NCBI GenBank assembly: GCA_030248225.1
Contig: JASANE010003760.1
Span: 1-64,000 of the forward strand
Source: Trileptium ribeirensis
Lineage: Eukaryota; Nematoda; Enoplea; Enoplida; Thoracostomopsidae
DNA length: 64,000 nt
Direction of reading: 5' to 3'
The notes beneath the pieces are model-generated. The model did no database searches. It saw nothing but the letters and a program-made list of their open reading frames with translations, and was not told where the DNA came from. Both the position numbers and the translations under genes were made by a program. Positions 10,846 through 20,250 of this stretch are shown here, piece by piece (position 1 is the stretch's first letter; each line of letters begins with the position of its first letter).

Positions 10846-12224
10846 ATGACACCTAGCTGTCAGCTACGTAATAGGACTACACTGCATAATTTAGAGTTAA
10901 CAGACGACGAACAAGATAGTTCATTTTTCGAAAGTGATCGTGAGAATCAGCACATGGAGAGCTTAGCCAAAAATGTAGGTCAACTTGATCACGTTATAAA
11001 AGATGACCATGGTTTGAGAGACCTATGGAATTAGGTGGACGAAGTATCACAGCTGGTTCGTCTTGGGAATAATGAGCCAGATCTTTGTATTACACCCTTT
11101 CGTGGTGACCTGACGGGTCAAGATTTTAACTTTTGGCTAGAAAATTTTGATTTGGTTAGCGACGCTAAAATTATGGATGATAACATGAAAGTAAGGGTGC
11201 TTCCCGCATATTTAAGAGACAGAGCGCGAGACGCATACGAGAGAGTGCCTGATGCTTCTAAGAGAAACTATAATAATTTAGTCAGGGCCTTGAAAACGGC
11301 CCTCCTCACTCCCGAATGGTCAATGTTTCATGAAGCCGCGTTAGAACAACGCCAACAAATGAGTGGAGAATCCATTACTTCATATCTTAAGGGCATTAAA
11401 CGTGCTTGCCGCAGTATTTATCCCCATGAAACTGACGCTAATTTGCAAAGAAAAATTATATCCCGATTCTTTGGAGGATTAAGATCACCCGAAATGAAAC
11501 TACAAGTATTTAGAGATATGCCAGATACTACCTCGCGCAGAGCCTGGATATGCAATCAGTTCTTTGTGGAACAGTTTCATCGCCAGTGGGATTAACTAAT
11601 ACCACCACCAATATTGTTCGAGACCAAACTTTACAAAAAGTAACCCAAGGCATGGAGTTATTAGCGAGAAATCAGAAAGACATAGCAAATGCATTACAGC
11701 ACGTGCGGAATATCCCACCCAGGAGAAATAATCGCCCACTTACCGTCAGTACAAATCAAAATAGGCGACCGGATACCTGGCCTAGACCTAATCGTTTTTC
11801 ACAGGAACTTTCATCACGTGGTCCTAAATGTTTTACTTGTGGGAAAATGGGATATATGGCCATGAGCTGTTTACTGAGAGGGAACCAGAGCAGAACGAAC
11901 AATTTTCGCCCTCAATATACCAGTCCATTATCGAGAAACAATAATTCACAAAACGTCAGACGACCAACATTTAATACTAGCTCTAGGCCGAATATACCCA
12001 ATATTGGTCCCATGGCTAATAGAACGAATTTTAGAAATATAGTAGCTACAACTACACTTACACCACAGGTTAACGTGACAACTCCACCGTCATCTAATTT
12101 CGAAACCCCATATCGTACCGAGGTCGAGAGACTGCGTAGAGAAGTTGATGCACTTACCAAACAAAAGTCCTTACTTGTGAAAAAGACATATCCACAATTA
12201 GTAGGTGCAGTTACTGCTCACTAA
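10846..12224 (+). pseudogene. gag: Ty3/gypsy-type Gag, broken
   Basis: Gag is the structural capsid protein of LTR retroelements. The frame begins at a true ATG (10846), meets an in-frame TAG at 11032-11034, and runs on to 11595. It has the layout of a retrotransposon gag domain: FRGDLTGQDFNFWLENF, RVLPAYLRDRARDAY, and a helix with ESITSYLKGIKRACRSIYP. From about 11550 the protein moves to another frame and continues to 12224 with an N/R-rich linker and a zinc-knuckle-like CFTCGKMGYMAMSC near 11830, in which tyrosine stands where the CCHC box needs histidine. The stop, the frame change and the lost histidine all say it is dead. Protease, reverse transcriptase, RNase H and integrase do not follow; env does. 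Confidence 0.8.
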
Positions 12225-13777
12225 AGAACCTGGAAATCAGATTAAAACTGAGGGAACCGTTCTTAAGCCAAAATCAGGGTTTAAAATTACTTACCCGTTG
12301 TTAGCATTACTACTCCTGGTTACATTAATTGTACCAGCCAGCTCAGTTATAAAAATGGAGTTAAGCAGACTCCAGCCCCATCTTTTCCCACCTTTCGGTG
12401 TAGGATTTGTTCCCGGGGGATTAGTTATGACAGCACCAGATATTGTTTACATACCTATACTTGTTCATGCTAGACATGAAAAACATGAGGAATGCAAGGC
12501 TGCGTCAAGATTTACTGTTAATCCTCAAAATCGTACTTGTGCTGGTCACCAACTTCTGCATAGTGAATCGCAAAAAGCTCTGAAGGCTTTAAACGAAAAT
12601 TTGCAGGACTCTGTCGATCCAACATCTTATGAAGCTTTATTACAAAGTATTTGTACTGATAAGCCTTTCGCCTGTTCCTTCGTACAGTCAAAAAGGCAAA
12701 AACGTTTTATTGGAATTCCGCTGTTAGAATGTACTTTGGTTAAAAGCGTAGCTTGGACAAATTATATGGCCCAAACTGATTTTTATATAAATGATGTAAG
12801 AAATGTTGTTAAGGGTATGGTTAAGGCCAGTAATACTAGGATTTTAACTTCAGATATTTTATCGGCTTCGCAAATAAAACAATTAGTTGAAAAGGAACCC
12901 ACTTTACATGATTCAGTGTATTTGCACGACCGTAACTTGTTTTACCATTTTGTAAAAGCATATCCAGTTATCATGGACATTATGAATACTAGATTCGGGC
13001 TTATATTAGAAATTCCTCGTATAAGGGTTAAGAATATTCTCCCGCTTATGAAAGTTGTCAATGTTGGTTTTAACGACAAGAATACTAATACTGCATTGCG
13101 CGTTTCATTACCTCAATATATAACGTATGATACCACACTTAATAAGGGTTATTTTTATGAGGTTAAGGCAGGTAATTGTCAAAAGACTGCCGGACTTTGG
13201 TACTGTGATAGAGCTGCTCTCCCGACAAGTAAGAGTGACCACTGTTTACATGATTTGAAAAATTCTTCGGTTAAAAATTCTTGCACTTTTGATATTAAAC
13301 AAAATTCTCCAGAAACTATTACAGACAGCACGCGAGTAGGCATATTAGTGCGTACTTCAGCAAATTTGTGTATGTTACACGAACTCAACCAGGTAGTAAA
13401 GCTACAAAAGCTGATAAATTAACAGTCCCTGAACATGGGGTTATGTTTTTCTCACATGCGAACTTTTCAATGATAATTGTAGGAGACCAAGAGTTAACGT
13501 CGAATTTTCGTCCTGTACAAGAATCTGGCTCCTATTACTAAATATTTCTGTAACAATTGCATCAACTGGTAGGTCACTAATTCCAAAATGCTTGTACTGC
13601 AGCACTAGAATGCGTCATTGTGCGCATCACAATATCACCTGCGCTGCGTGCTATCTAAACCCACGCGTTTCGCCCCACCATATGTTTGAGGTGGCGGATT
13701 TAGTAACGCTAGGCCTGGTCAATGCTACTTTAATTTATCTTTTATTTATTTTTTTGTTTTTTTTTGTGTTTTTTTGA
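12205..13777 (+). pseudogene. env: Errantivirus/baculovirus F-like envelope glycoprotein, broken
   Basis: Envelope fusion proteins of this kind let gypsy-type retroelements act as viruses. The long frame (12205-13422) has no upstream ATG; it opens with a hydrophobic leader (ITYPLLALLLLVTLIVPASS), then an ectodomain with a furin-type site RQKR near 12700 followed by FIGI, where a fusion peptide is expected. Late cysteines (GNCQKTAGLWYCDR, SDHCL, NSCTF) match the spacing I know from F-like Env. At about 13370 similarity moves to a second frame ending at 13541, and then to a third with a cysteine cluster and a terminal hydrophobic segment (ATLIYLLFIFLFFFVFF) near 13725-13775, a likely membrane anchor. 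Two frame changes and a missing start make it non-functional. Assignment to F-like Env is from motif layout only; another class I fusion protein is possible. Confidence 0.7.
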
Positions 13778-13839
13778 TCTTTTAAAATTTATACATAGCT
13801 GACGTTTTCTGAGGCCTGGAAAATTAATGCTGAAAAGTC

Positions 13840-14650
13840 TGTTGCAGATTATATTTTTGTTTAATTTGTTTTAACTTTGTTGGGGGTCTACAACAATACA
13901 GTCGAGAATAATTCTTAGAATTTTGCCCGGTGTTCTAGAAGATAGGTTAACAAAATCCGAACCGCTGAGTATAGTGGCATTTCGGTTTGTTTTGAGGCAA
14001 TTAGACATTTTCCTAGAATTGATGTAGTCTAGGATTTCTGTGTATATAAGCCAGTTGCACAGCTCAGTCGGTGAGTTTTCTCCGAAGCAGTTGCCGCTGG
14101 GAAGTAGCTCTATTATTATTTATGTTGAAATTTTTCTTAAGTGCTCAGTATAAGCAAATTGCAACACAGTAGCAATTGGAGAACTAGTGGTGGAGTGTGA
14201 GTATAACTGTGATACCCTAGTAGATGATCCGTTTGGTCGTCTTCTTATAGCTAAAGTGTTTATATTGCAGGGAAGGACGCTAATTCCCTTCCTTTTGGAA
14301 CCATTGATTGTAGTGGCTTGTGACATATATCTGACTACATTAGACCTCACGGTCGCTCTCACCGTTTCAATTGTTGTTGTATTTTCGACCATAGTAATAA
14401 CCTTGGGGCAATAATAAGAGAGGTTTTAGTGAGTGTGTGTCCTAGCTTTCTGTGTTTAAGATTGAATTAGTTAAATTAGCCGTGACTGGTTTTGCTCAGA
14501 GAGTCCTGCGTCCTTGATATTTCTTGGAGGTTCATACTAAGCTTGTGTGGTGAGCTGAGTCCTAGGTCCTGAGTGCTACATTATACATCGTGCGGGTTCT
14601 TGTTGAAACTTATTAGGACTAGCTTTGCTACACTACTGAGTAAATATAAT
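13840..14650 (+). repeat. Probable 3' LTR or UTR of the gag-env element
   Basis: The segment follows env directly, starts near TGTTGCAG, contains a TATA box with initiator (14043-14068), and ends near TTGCTACA before an AT-rich patch. That is how a 3' LTR would sit, but no matching 5' copy exists upstream of gag, so the ends are guesses. Confidence 0.4.
14043..14076 (+). promoter_or_regulatory. Core-promoter-like TATA box and TCAGT initiator
   Basis: TATATAAG at 14043-14050 is followed by TCAGT at 14064-14068, an arthropod initiator match. The spacing of 23 bases from the first T to the initiator A is slightly short. GTGAGT at 14071 could be a splice donor. The place is right for the U3/R boundary of an LTR. 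Confidence 0.4.
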
Positions 14651-14759
14651 ACTTCATTTATCTAAATTTTATATTAAACTTATTAGTTATTATTTTATTT
14701 ACTTAATAAATATATTAATATAAATTTTAATATCAAAATTACTTGGATTTATATATATA

Positions 14760-16707
14760 TAAACCAAACCGGGAGCGGGGAGGAAAATAGGGCCCCACTC
14801 AATCAAACACCTCCGGAATACAAAACAGGCCTAGGATTCGGCCTCAGCTCCTCCAACCGAACATTTTGATACCCGACACGTCAACTTTCAGACCAAAAAG
14901 GGGTACGGCTCTCGGGAGAGCCCAATCAAATTTTTTTATGAAATAATTGAAGCCTTTAGGGGCCTCCAGCTGACACGGGAACTTTCCTGTGGCTGGACAG
15001 ATATATTTTCGTGTCGGATTCAACGACGGGAACACAGCGATAGGTCCCATGCCAATCTAGAAAATTTTCCCAATTTTCATGGGGTTACTTTACCCAACAT
15101 GAACACAGTGGGCTCAAATCAATCCCAGTGGTCCGGAGAACTCAAATATAATAGCTGTATAATTGTATATTAAACAATAACTAGAATAACTTATTAACTT
15201 ACGTTATTAATCCGAATTTCGAGGGTACACCAATTATCCTTCAATAAGTCCAAGGGTACCAATCGAATCTCCACAGGACCGGTTTCTTGGGAAACATCGA
15301 AAAATTTTGTACCAGAAAAATACGCCACCACCAACGATTTCTCAACGGATCAAGGGTTATGGGTCGGAACCTCAAAGACCTTCAATTCCGAGGATTCGGA
15401 ATTTTCATTTTAACTCGTTTCTTATCAGCTAACTTAGCCAGTGAAAATGAACACTGGTAGGTGACATTTTATTTAACTTAACAATTTTCCAGTGTATTTT
15501 GTAAACTTCAACGCTGGTAAATTTAATGACTGACAAATTTTACTAGTTTTCAGAGAATTTGCTCAATTGCTGTTCGCTTCACAGTGAACAGCCATATTTT
15601 TGGGGACCTCCCTTATCAGGACGATGCGGACCGGTTCCTTATTCAGACTAACTTTTCCTACACAACTTGGCTAAATTTTCTCATCTCTAATGCGTCGGGT
15701 CATGCCATTTTCTTACAAAATTGGATTAGTTTGGAGTCGCACTGCTCTTTTAACAATTCATGGGTCGGCAATGGTAAGGCACCCCAAAATATTAAACCCG
15801 GCGGATCACCTACATATATTAATAATAGATAATAACGATAAGCATACGTATAAAAACATAATAATATGATTGCAGGGTCGATACGATTACAATACGACGA
15901 ACAAAGGAGGTGGGTCGGGACCGGTAAGGTACTGAGAAGTACCTCACCCAAGCCGATCGACCAACAAGTTAACAATCTTTACGGGAATAACGAACGTCAT
16001 GCGAGTTCCGCATGGACAGCACAAGTATCAGTAACAACAATCGGTGCAACAGCGTATAAATAGTACATGGCAACAAGGGTACAATTAAATCAGTACAATT
16101 GGATGGTATACGGCAATAATGGTACGGTTAAATTCATATAATCATAGCAATAAAGATACATGGAAGTGTGCCTTTATGGCAACAGCAAATGCGTTACACG
16201 GTACATAATAATGATACGGTACGATACGAATATAATAACGGTAATGGTACGATATAAAGATAGTAATGGTAATGGTATAGTGCATATACTAATGATAACA
16301 ATGATAGTACAAAGTATGGTAGCGGTATTAAGGTACGATACATACATACATAACAGCGATATCAAGGCACTATAAAGGTACAAATTATACTGATGTTGAC
16401 AATTTATGATAATGCCACAACAGGGTACTCGATACTTAACAACAACAAGTGAGTCGGCGATGTTGATCCGTATAATCAAGTCCTTCATACGGTCATATCG
16501 ACAGTTAACCCAAGCTTGCACGGATGAAGTCATCAGTTGCTAAATCTTATGCACACGCATTAGTGCGGGAAGGGATCTCCAAGGTCGCTCAGAACCACTG
16601 TCCTTAAGGGATCCTTTGGCGTTTTGTGCCCAGAATTTGCAAATGTTGCCCATTGCGCAGTGGTAAGGATTAATCAGCCTCGTAACGATCTAGCATGGAT
16701 CAGTTAC
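14760..16707 (+). other. 3' part of copy A, non-coding
   Basis: Blocks here recur in copies B (opposite strand) and D: a 'GTGAAAATGAACACTGG' block at 15440 (also near 62810), a 'GGGTCGG...GGTAAGGCACC' block at 15760 and again at 15910 (also near 63540), and GTAC/ATAC-rich sequence with GTGCCTTTATGGC at 16170. Short open frames show no domain. Confidence 0.5.
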
Positions 16708-16712
16708 ACTCT

Positions 16713-17224
16713 GATTAGGAACAAAGGCTTGGTGTAGCAATTTTTAACGATATCATGATGATTGAAATTTATTAGTTCGAAATGAAAAGCCGGCGAATGT
16801 CTGTCGTTTCAAATAATTTGTGTTATAGAAAAGTTCCCAATGACACTTTACAGCGCTTGCGATATCTCACATATAAATGTAGAGGTAGCTTGTCCAAACT
16901 GAATGTTCCGGGCCCTTGTAATTTTTCGCGTTCCCTGTTTCAGCGACCCTGTCGATTTTTTACTTAGCCCAAGTTAAAACGACACACAATATGGAAACAA
17001 TTTACAGTTTGTATACGCATTTTGTAAAAAACAATTTTTATAACGCAATCAGAGACGTTTGGGCAGCGTTCTAAGACAATTTAAGAAGGTAGTTTGTCTC
17101 ATCGCCAATTTGGCAAATTCTGGGTTTTGAATGTATAATTTAAAGAGACATACGACGCTTCTGTTGCTTGAACAGTTGAGGATATACACCTGTTCATTGC
17201 GTATTTACACTAGAAATCTAAATC
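16713..17224. other. Unassigned spacer
   Basis: No gene, RNA or repeat recognised between copy A and the satellite units. Confidence 0.4.
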
Positions 17225-18180
17225 TACATAGAGGTTGAATTGCTATACAAACTGAGATCAATAACGTCTATACAGCTAGAATGTTTGAGGATGTTGCCTT
17301 TTTCGTATATTTTGGGTCTCAGGAGCGCACTCAAATGACCATCTACAGCGTAGAGAATGACAATACCAGCAGCTTGTATGGTGCCATATACTGGGTGGTC
17401 CAACATGGAGTAGATGCTGAGATTTTCAAATACACCCTGGCAAAAACCAAATGCGCCCCGGTTCGAGCTCCCCGGCAAAATTTCGGACTCGCCGTTCGTT
17501 GCCTTTTAGGAAAATTTTTTGTTTCCTTTGGGTAAAACCACCCCCAAATGATATAAAATTTGACAAAGAATTGCACTATAATTCTGTCTTCAAGACACAA
17601 AATTCGTTAATTATTTTGTCAAAATTTGCTTCAAAATCGCTTTTTCTCTCCATCGAAAGCTTTGTAGCAGGTTTCTGACATGATTTTTAACGGTTTTTCC
17701 TTGGCAAAATGCCCCTGCCAAAATGGGGCACCCCCGCTAGTGAAACTAGAAAGCCCGTCGTTCGTGCCCCGTGGCAAAATTTGCAGCGAATGGAGAGCCC
17801 AGATATAGAAGTTGAATTGACATCTATAAAATGAGATTAAGCAGCAGATTAACCTCGAGTAGCTGCAGAGATATTGCTGTTTTCATCTATTTTCGGCTTC
17901 ATGGGTTCATTCAAAAAACCCATCTGTTTTATGCCTGCAGCATGAATAATCATGGCAGTAGTACTCCATGTGTAGCTATATAGATCATAATTATTGTTTT
18001 GCGAACTGAGATTAAATAAGGAACATACAGCTCACGCTTTTGCAGAGATATTGCCGTTTCAGTGTATTTTGGATCTCCTGGCAAATTCAAATACCCAATT
18101 TAACCCAGCCGTGCACTAAGTAAATTGCAATAGCAGCATTGCATACCACATGCAGCTAGATAGACGATGATTTGCTTTGC
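17225..18180. repeat. About 176-bp satellite units, interrupted by a small element
   Basis: Three degenerate units (about 17230-17430, 17824-18000, 18001-18180) share the order: AACTGAGAT, TGCAGAGATATTGC, a TTTTCGTGTATTTTGG-like core, and CAGCTATATAGAT. The small inverted-repeat element at 17430-17802 separates the first from the rest. Partial units of the same repeat flank copy B at 37985-38128 and 46270-46400. Confidence 0.65.
17430..17802. mobile_element. Small element of the CTGGGCTCTCCA family
   Basis: The right part matches 24607-25018 closely (GTCAAAATTTGCTTCAAAAT, TCGCTTTTTCT, CAGCGAATGGAGAGCCCAG at the end). The left terminus is worn and its start is approximate. Non-coding. Confidence 0.55.
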
Positions 18181-18340
18181 AAAATAAAAACTACATCAAA
18201 CATATATTTTATTAAACATTACGTGTCTCATGGACCATGTAAAACCCATTTGATCTCTGTTCCTAGACCGAATGGTAATATTAGGCCAAAGGTTTCCGGA
18301 CACTTTTCTGTAGCCTTAATTGCTCTACAAAATGAACCTA

Positions 18341-18487
18341 CAGTACTCACCAAAAATGACCCTCACATTTCGAGCGATTGGCTCGCTCGAGATTTCGAAA
18401 CTATTTTATTTAATAGTAAATTCTATTTTTAGAACAAATTTATTTCTAGCGAGTCTGGAGCGATCGACAGTCGTTTTGGGTGTACTG
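18341..18487. mobile_element. Tc1/mariner-type MITE, 147 bp, with TA duplication
   Basis: Ends are CAGTACTCACCAAAAATGAC and, inverted, CAGTACACCCAAAACGAC; TA lies outside both ends (18339-18340, 18488-18489). A second copy with the same ends is at 61710-61843. Non-coding and too short for a transposase. Confidence 0.75.
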
Positions 18488-18541
18488 TAATTTATAGGAA
18501 ATAGACCAGTAGTTGAGATATAGTCAAGGTTAGGTTTTAGA

Positions 18542-19776
18542 CAGGGAATAACCGGAACCGGAATCATCAACTGGAACCGTCCATTTAAACCGGATCCGGA
18601 AATTGGTCTTGGAAACTTATATATAGTAAAACAGATGAAGGATGAAATGGAGGTATAGTGGATTTAAAAATGTATTGAAAACAACTTTTACAATAAACTT
18701 AATGTATTGCGATGGCATTATTGCCTTTCTGAAACTTTAAGGAGACTGAGGAAGCTAATGTTTATTTATTGATAAATGTGTCGGTTTTTTGGACACCCAG
18801 AGCAAAAAATGCCTTCCACTACACACCCTTGCATATACTGCGTCAAATGAATGTGCTTAGAAGGCATGAAGCGTAGAATAAACACTTTCGCTCTGTCTCC
18901 AGTCGCCTTCCTTTACTACACATACGTTTGTTACATGTTATTCTGTAGAAAACTTGAAATTGGTTTATATGATTCTAAGACAAAATAATAGAAGGTAATT
19001 TTCTGATCAGTCGTCAGAGACACTGTTTAGGCTGGCGTTATGCAAACAGTGCCCATCAGTTAGATGATAATGATGATAACTTTCTAATCAGAATGCTATA
19101 AATGAGACAAACTGTTATACAGCTTCAATAAATACAGGTCATTGCCAAGAAAGCAGTGTCTGGCTGCGTTGCAGATAAAGTTACTTTACTTTAATGTAGA
19201 CTGATTTACAAAGTTTACAAGTGCACTGGCTGGTGCTTGACGCAATTTATGCTAGCCAACCTTACACTAAGTACTTCTACGTAATCCATACTCTGTTACC
19301 GAGTTGGACGGTTTAATTCGAACATACCCCACAGACTTCTGATTGTGTAAAATAGCTACTGCAAGCATCAACCTGGCTTTGTTTTGTTAACAAACTCCGG
19401 CATGTTAGGATGAAAAATTTCTACCGAAATTATTTGCCATACTTACGTTTCACACGGCACCTTGCTGAGTTAATCTTTTCTTTTGATTGGTTGTATTGGA
19501 ACTTGGTAATTCTGTGTATATAATACATATGTTTCAGGGAATAACCGGAACCGGAACCAGTAACCGGAACCGTCCATTTAAATCGAAACTTATATATAGC
19601 CAAACAGATGAAGGAAGAAATGAAGGTACACAGAATTTAAAATGTATTAAAAATTACTTTTACATTAAACTTAATGTATTGCGATGGCATTATTCCTTTT
19701 CTGAGGTTTTTGCGCTTTGCCGGAGCCGCAACCGGAACATGACTTTCGCCGGAACCGGAATTCCGGTTTCTCCCTA
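18542..19776. mobile_element. hAT-like non-autonomous element, ACCGGAA family, rearranged copy
   Basis: The left end CAGGGAATAACCGGAA pairs with the right end read inward, TAGGGAGAAACCGGAA. Flanking 8-mers are GTTTTAGA and GTTTTGTA (6 of 8 match), as for a worn hAT duplication. The interior aligns with 53062-54228, but at 19537 a second left terminus begins and runs on to a right terminus at 19776, so a short internally deleted copy sits inside or is fused to the longer one. No transposase coding. Confidence 0.65.
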
Positions 19777-19784
19777 GTTTTGTA

Positions 19785-20122
19785 TTACCCGGTTTTCATC
19801 CGAACCTTATGGCCGGAAAGAGAAAATTCAATTATTACTTTAGTGGTCTGCACTGAAAAACATCAAACTTGTGAAACTCCACTATTGTCGGTAGAACACC
19901 AGGTTGATGCGGGTCTGCTGTTTCACGAACTAGCTGACAGCCACCTTACGAGTCCTGGAAATTTTTCAGCAACTGAAGAAACTAGCACAGTACCTACTAT
20001 TACTACATCGCAGGGTATTCGCTCATATTACAGCACATGTGTATTTTCATCAATTTTAGCGATTAAACAATTCCGTAACAAAGTTCTACATCATGACGCA
20101 AAATATTTTAAATAGCATTTAC
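19785..20122. other. Start of the last visible FAM120 intron, no other feature
   Basis: Lies downstream, on the minus strand, of the exon ending at 20123. No further FAM120 exon was recognised between here and base 1. Confidence 0.4.
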
Positions 20123-20250
20123 TTGCGGTGGCATGAACGGTCCACGAGGACGACCTTTATCTACATTGCCACCCCATGAACCCACTACAACACCGGCAAC
20201 TTCTAGCTGTCCGCCTCGAGCAAAAAGATCTTGACGTCCACCACGACCTC
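20123..20250 (-). CDS. FAM120: FAM120 exon: Gly/Arg-rich GGQLEVAG segment
   Basis: Acceptor GATTTCAG lies right of 20250 and donor GTAAAT starts at 20122. The exon begins with two bases completing a glycine codon and reads GGRGGRQDLFARGGQLEVAG..., ending PFMPPQ. It corresponds to the conserved GGKLEIAGTVVGHW segment of FAM120A, which continues after PLQ, so more exons are expected to the left. If the donor is skipped the frame ends four codons later (VNAI, stop at 20108). Confidence 0.88.

Larger units (their letters stand above)
5361..16708 (+). mobile_element. Large TGTAA...TTACA element, copy A (11,348 bp) with 4-bp target duplication CTCT
   Basis: The left end reads TGTAATAGATC and the right end, read inward, TGTAACTGATC: a short terminal inverted repeat. 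CTCT lies immediately outside both ends (5357-5360 and 16709-16712). The first about 400 bases match the starts of copies B, C and D; 7700-9760 matches D (59180-60760) and B (41800-43600, opposite strand); 14800-16708 matches B (38129-40600, opposite strand) and D (62600-64000). No transposase, integrase or reverse transcriptase was recognised. The centre (about 10200-14650) holds a gag-env remnant absent from B, so it is probably a nested insertion. TG...CA ends with 4-bp duplications fit both Ginger-type DNA transposons and LTR elements, but the two ends are not direct repeats, so there is no LTR pair. Class is undecided. Confidence 0.7.

Noticed and set aside
12205..13422. Intact env gene with its own start
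   Set aside because: The first codon of the open frame is GTG after a TAG; there is no ATG before the leader, and two later frame changes are needed to reach the membrane anchor.
5361..16708. Reading copy A as a complete LTR retrovirus-like element with gag and env in the middle
   Set aside because: Its two ends are not direct repeats of each other, and copy B has the same ends without gag or env.
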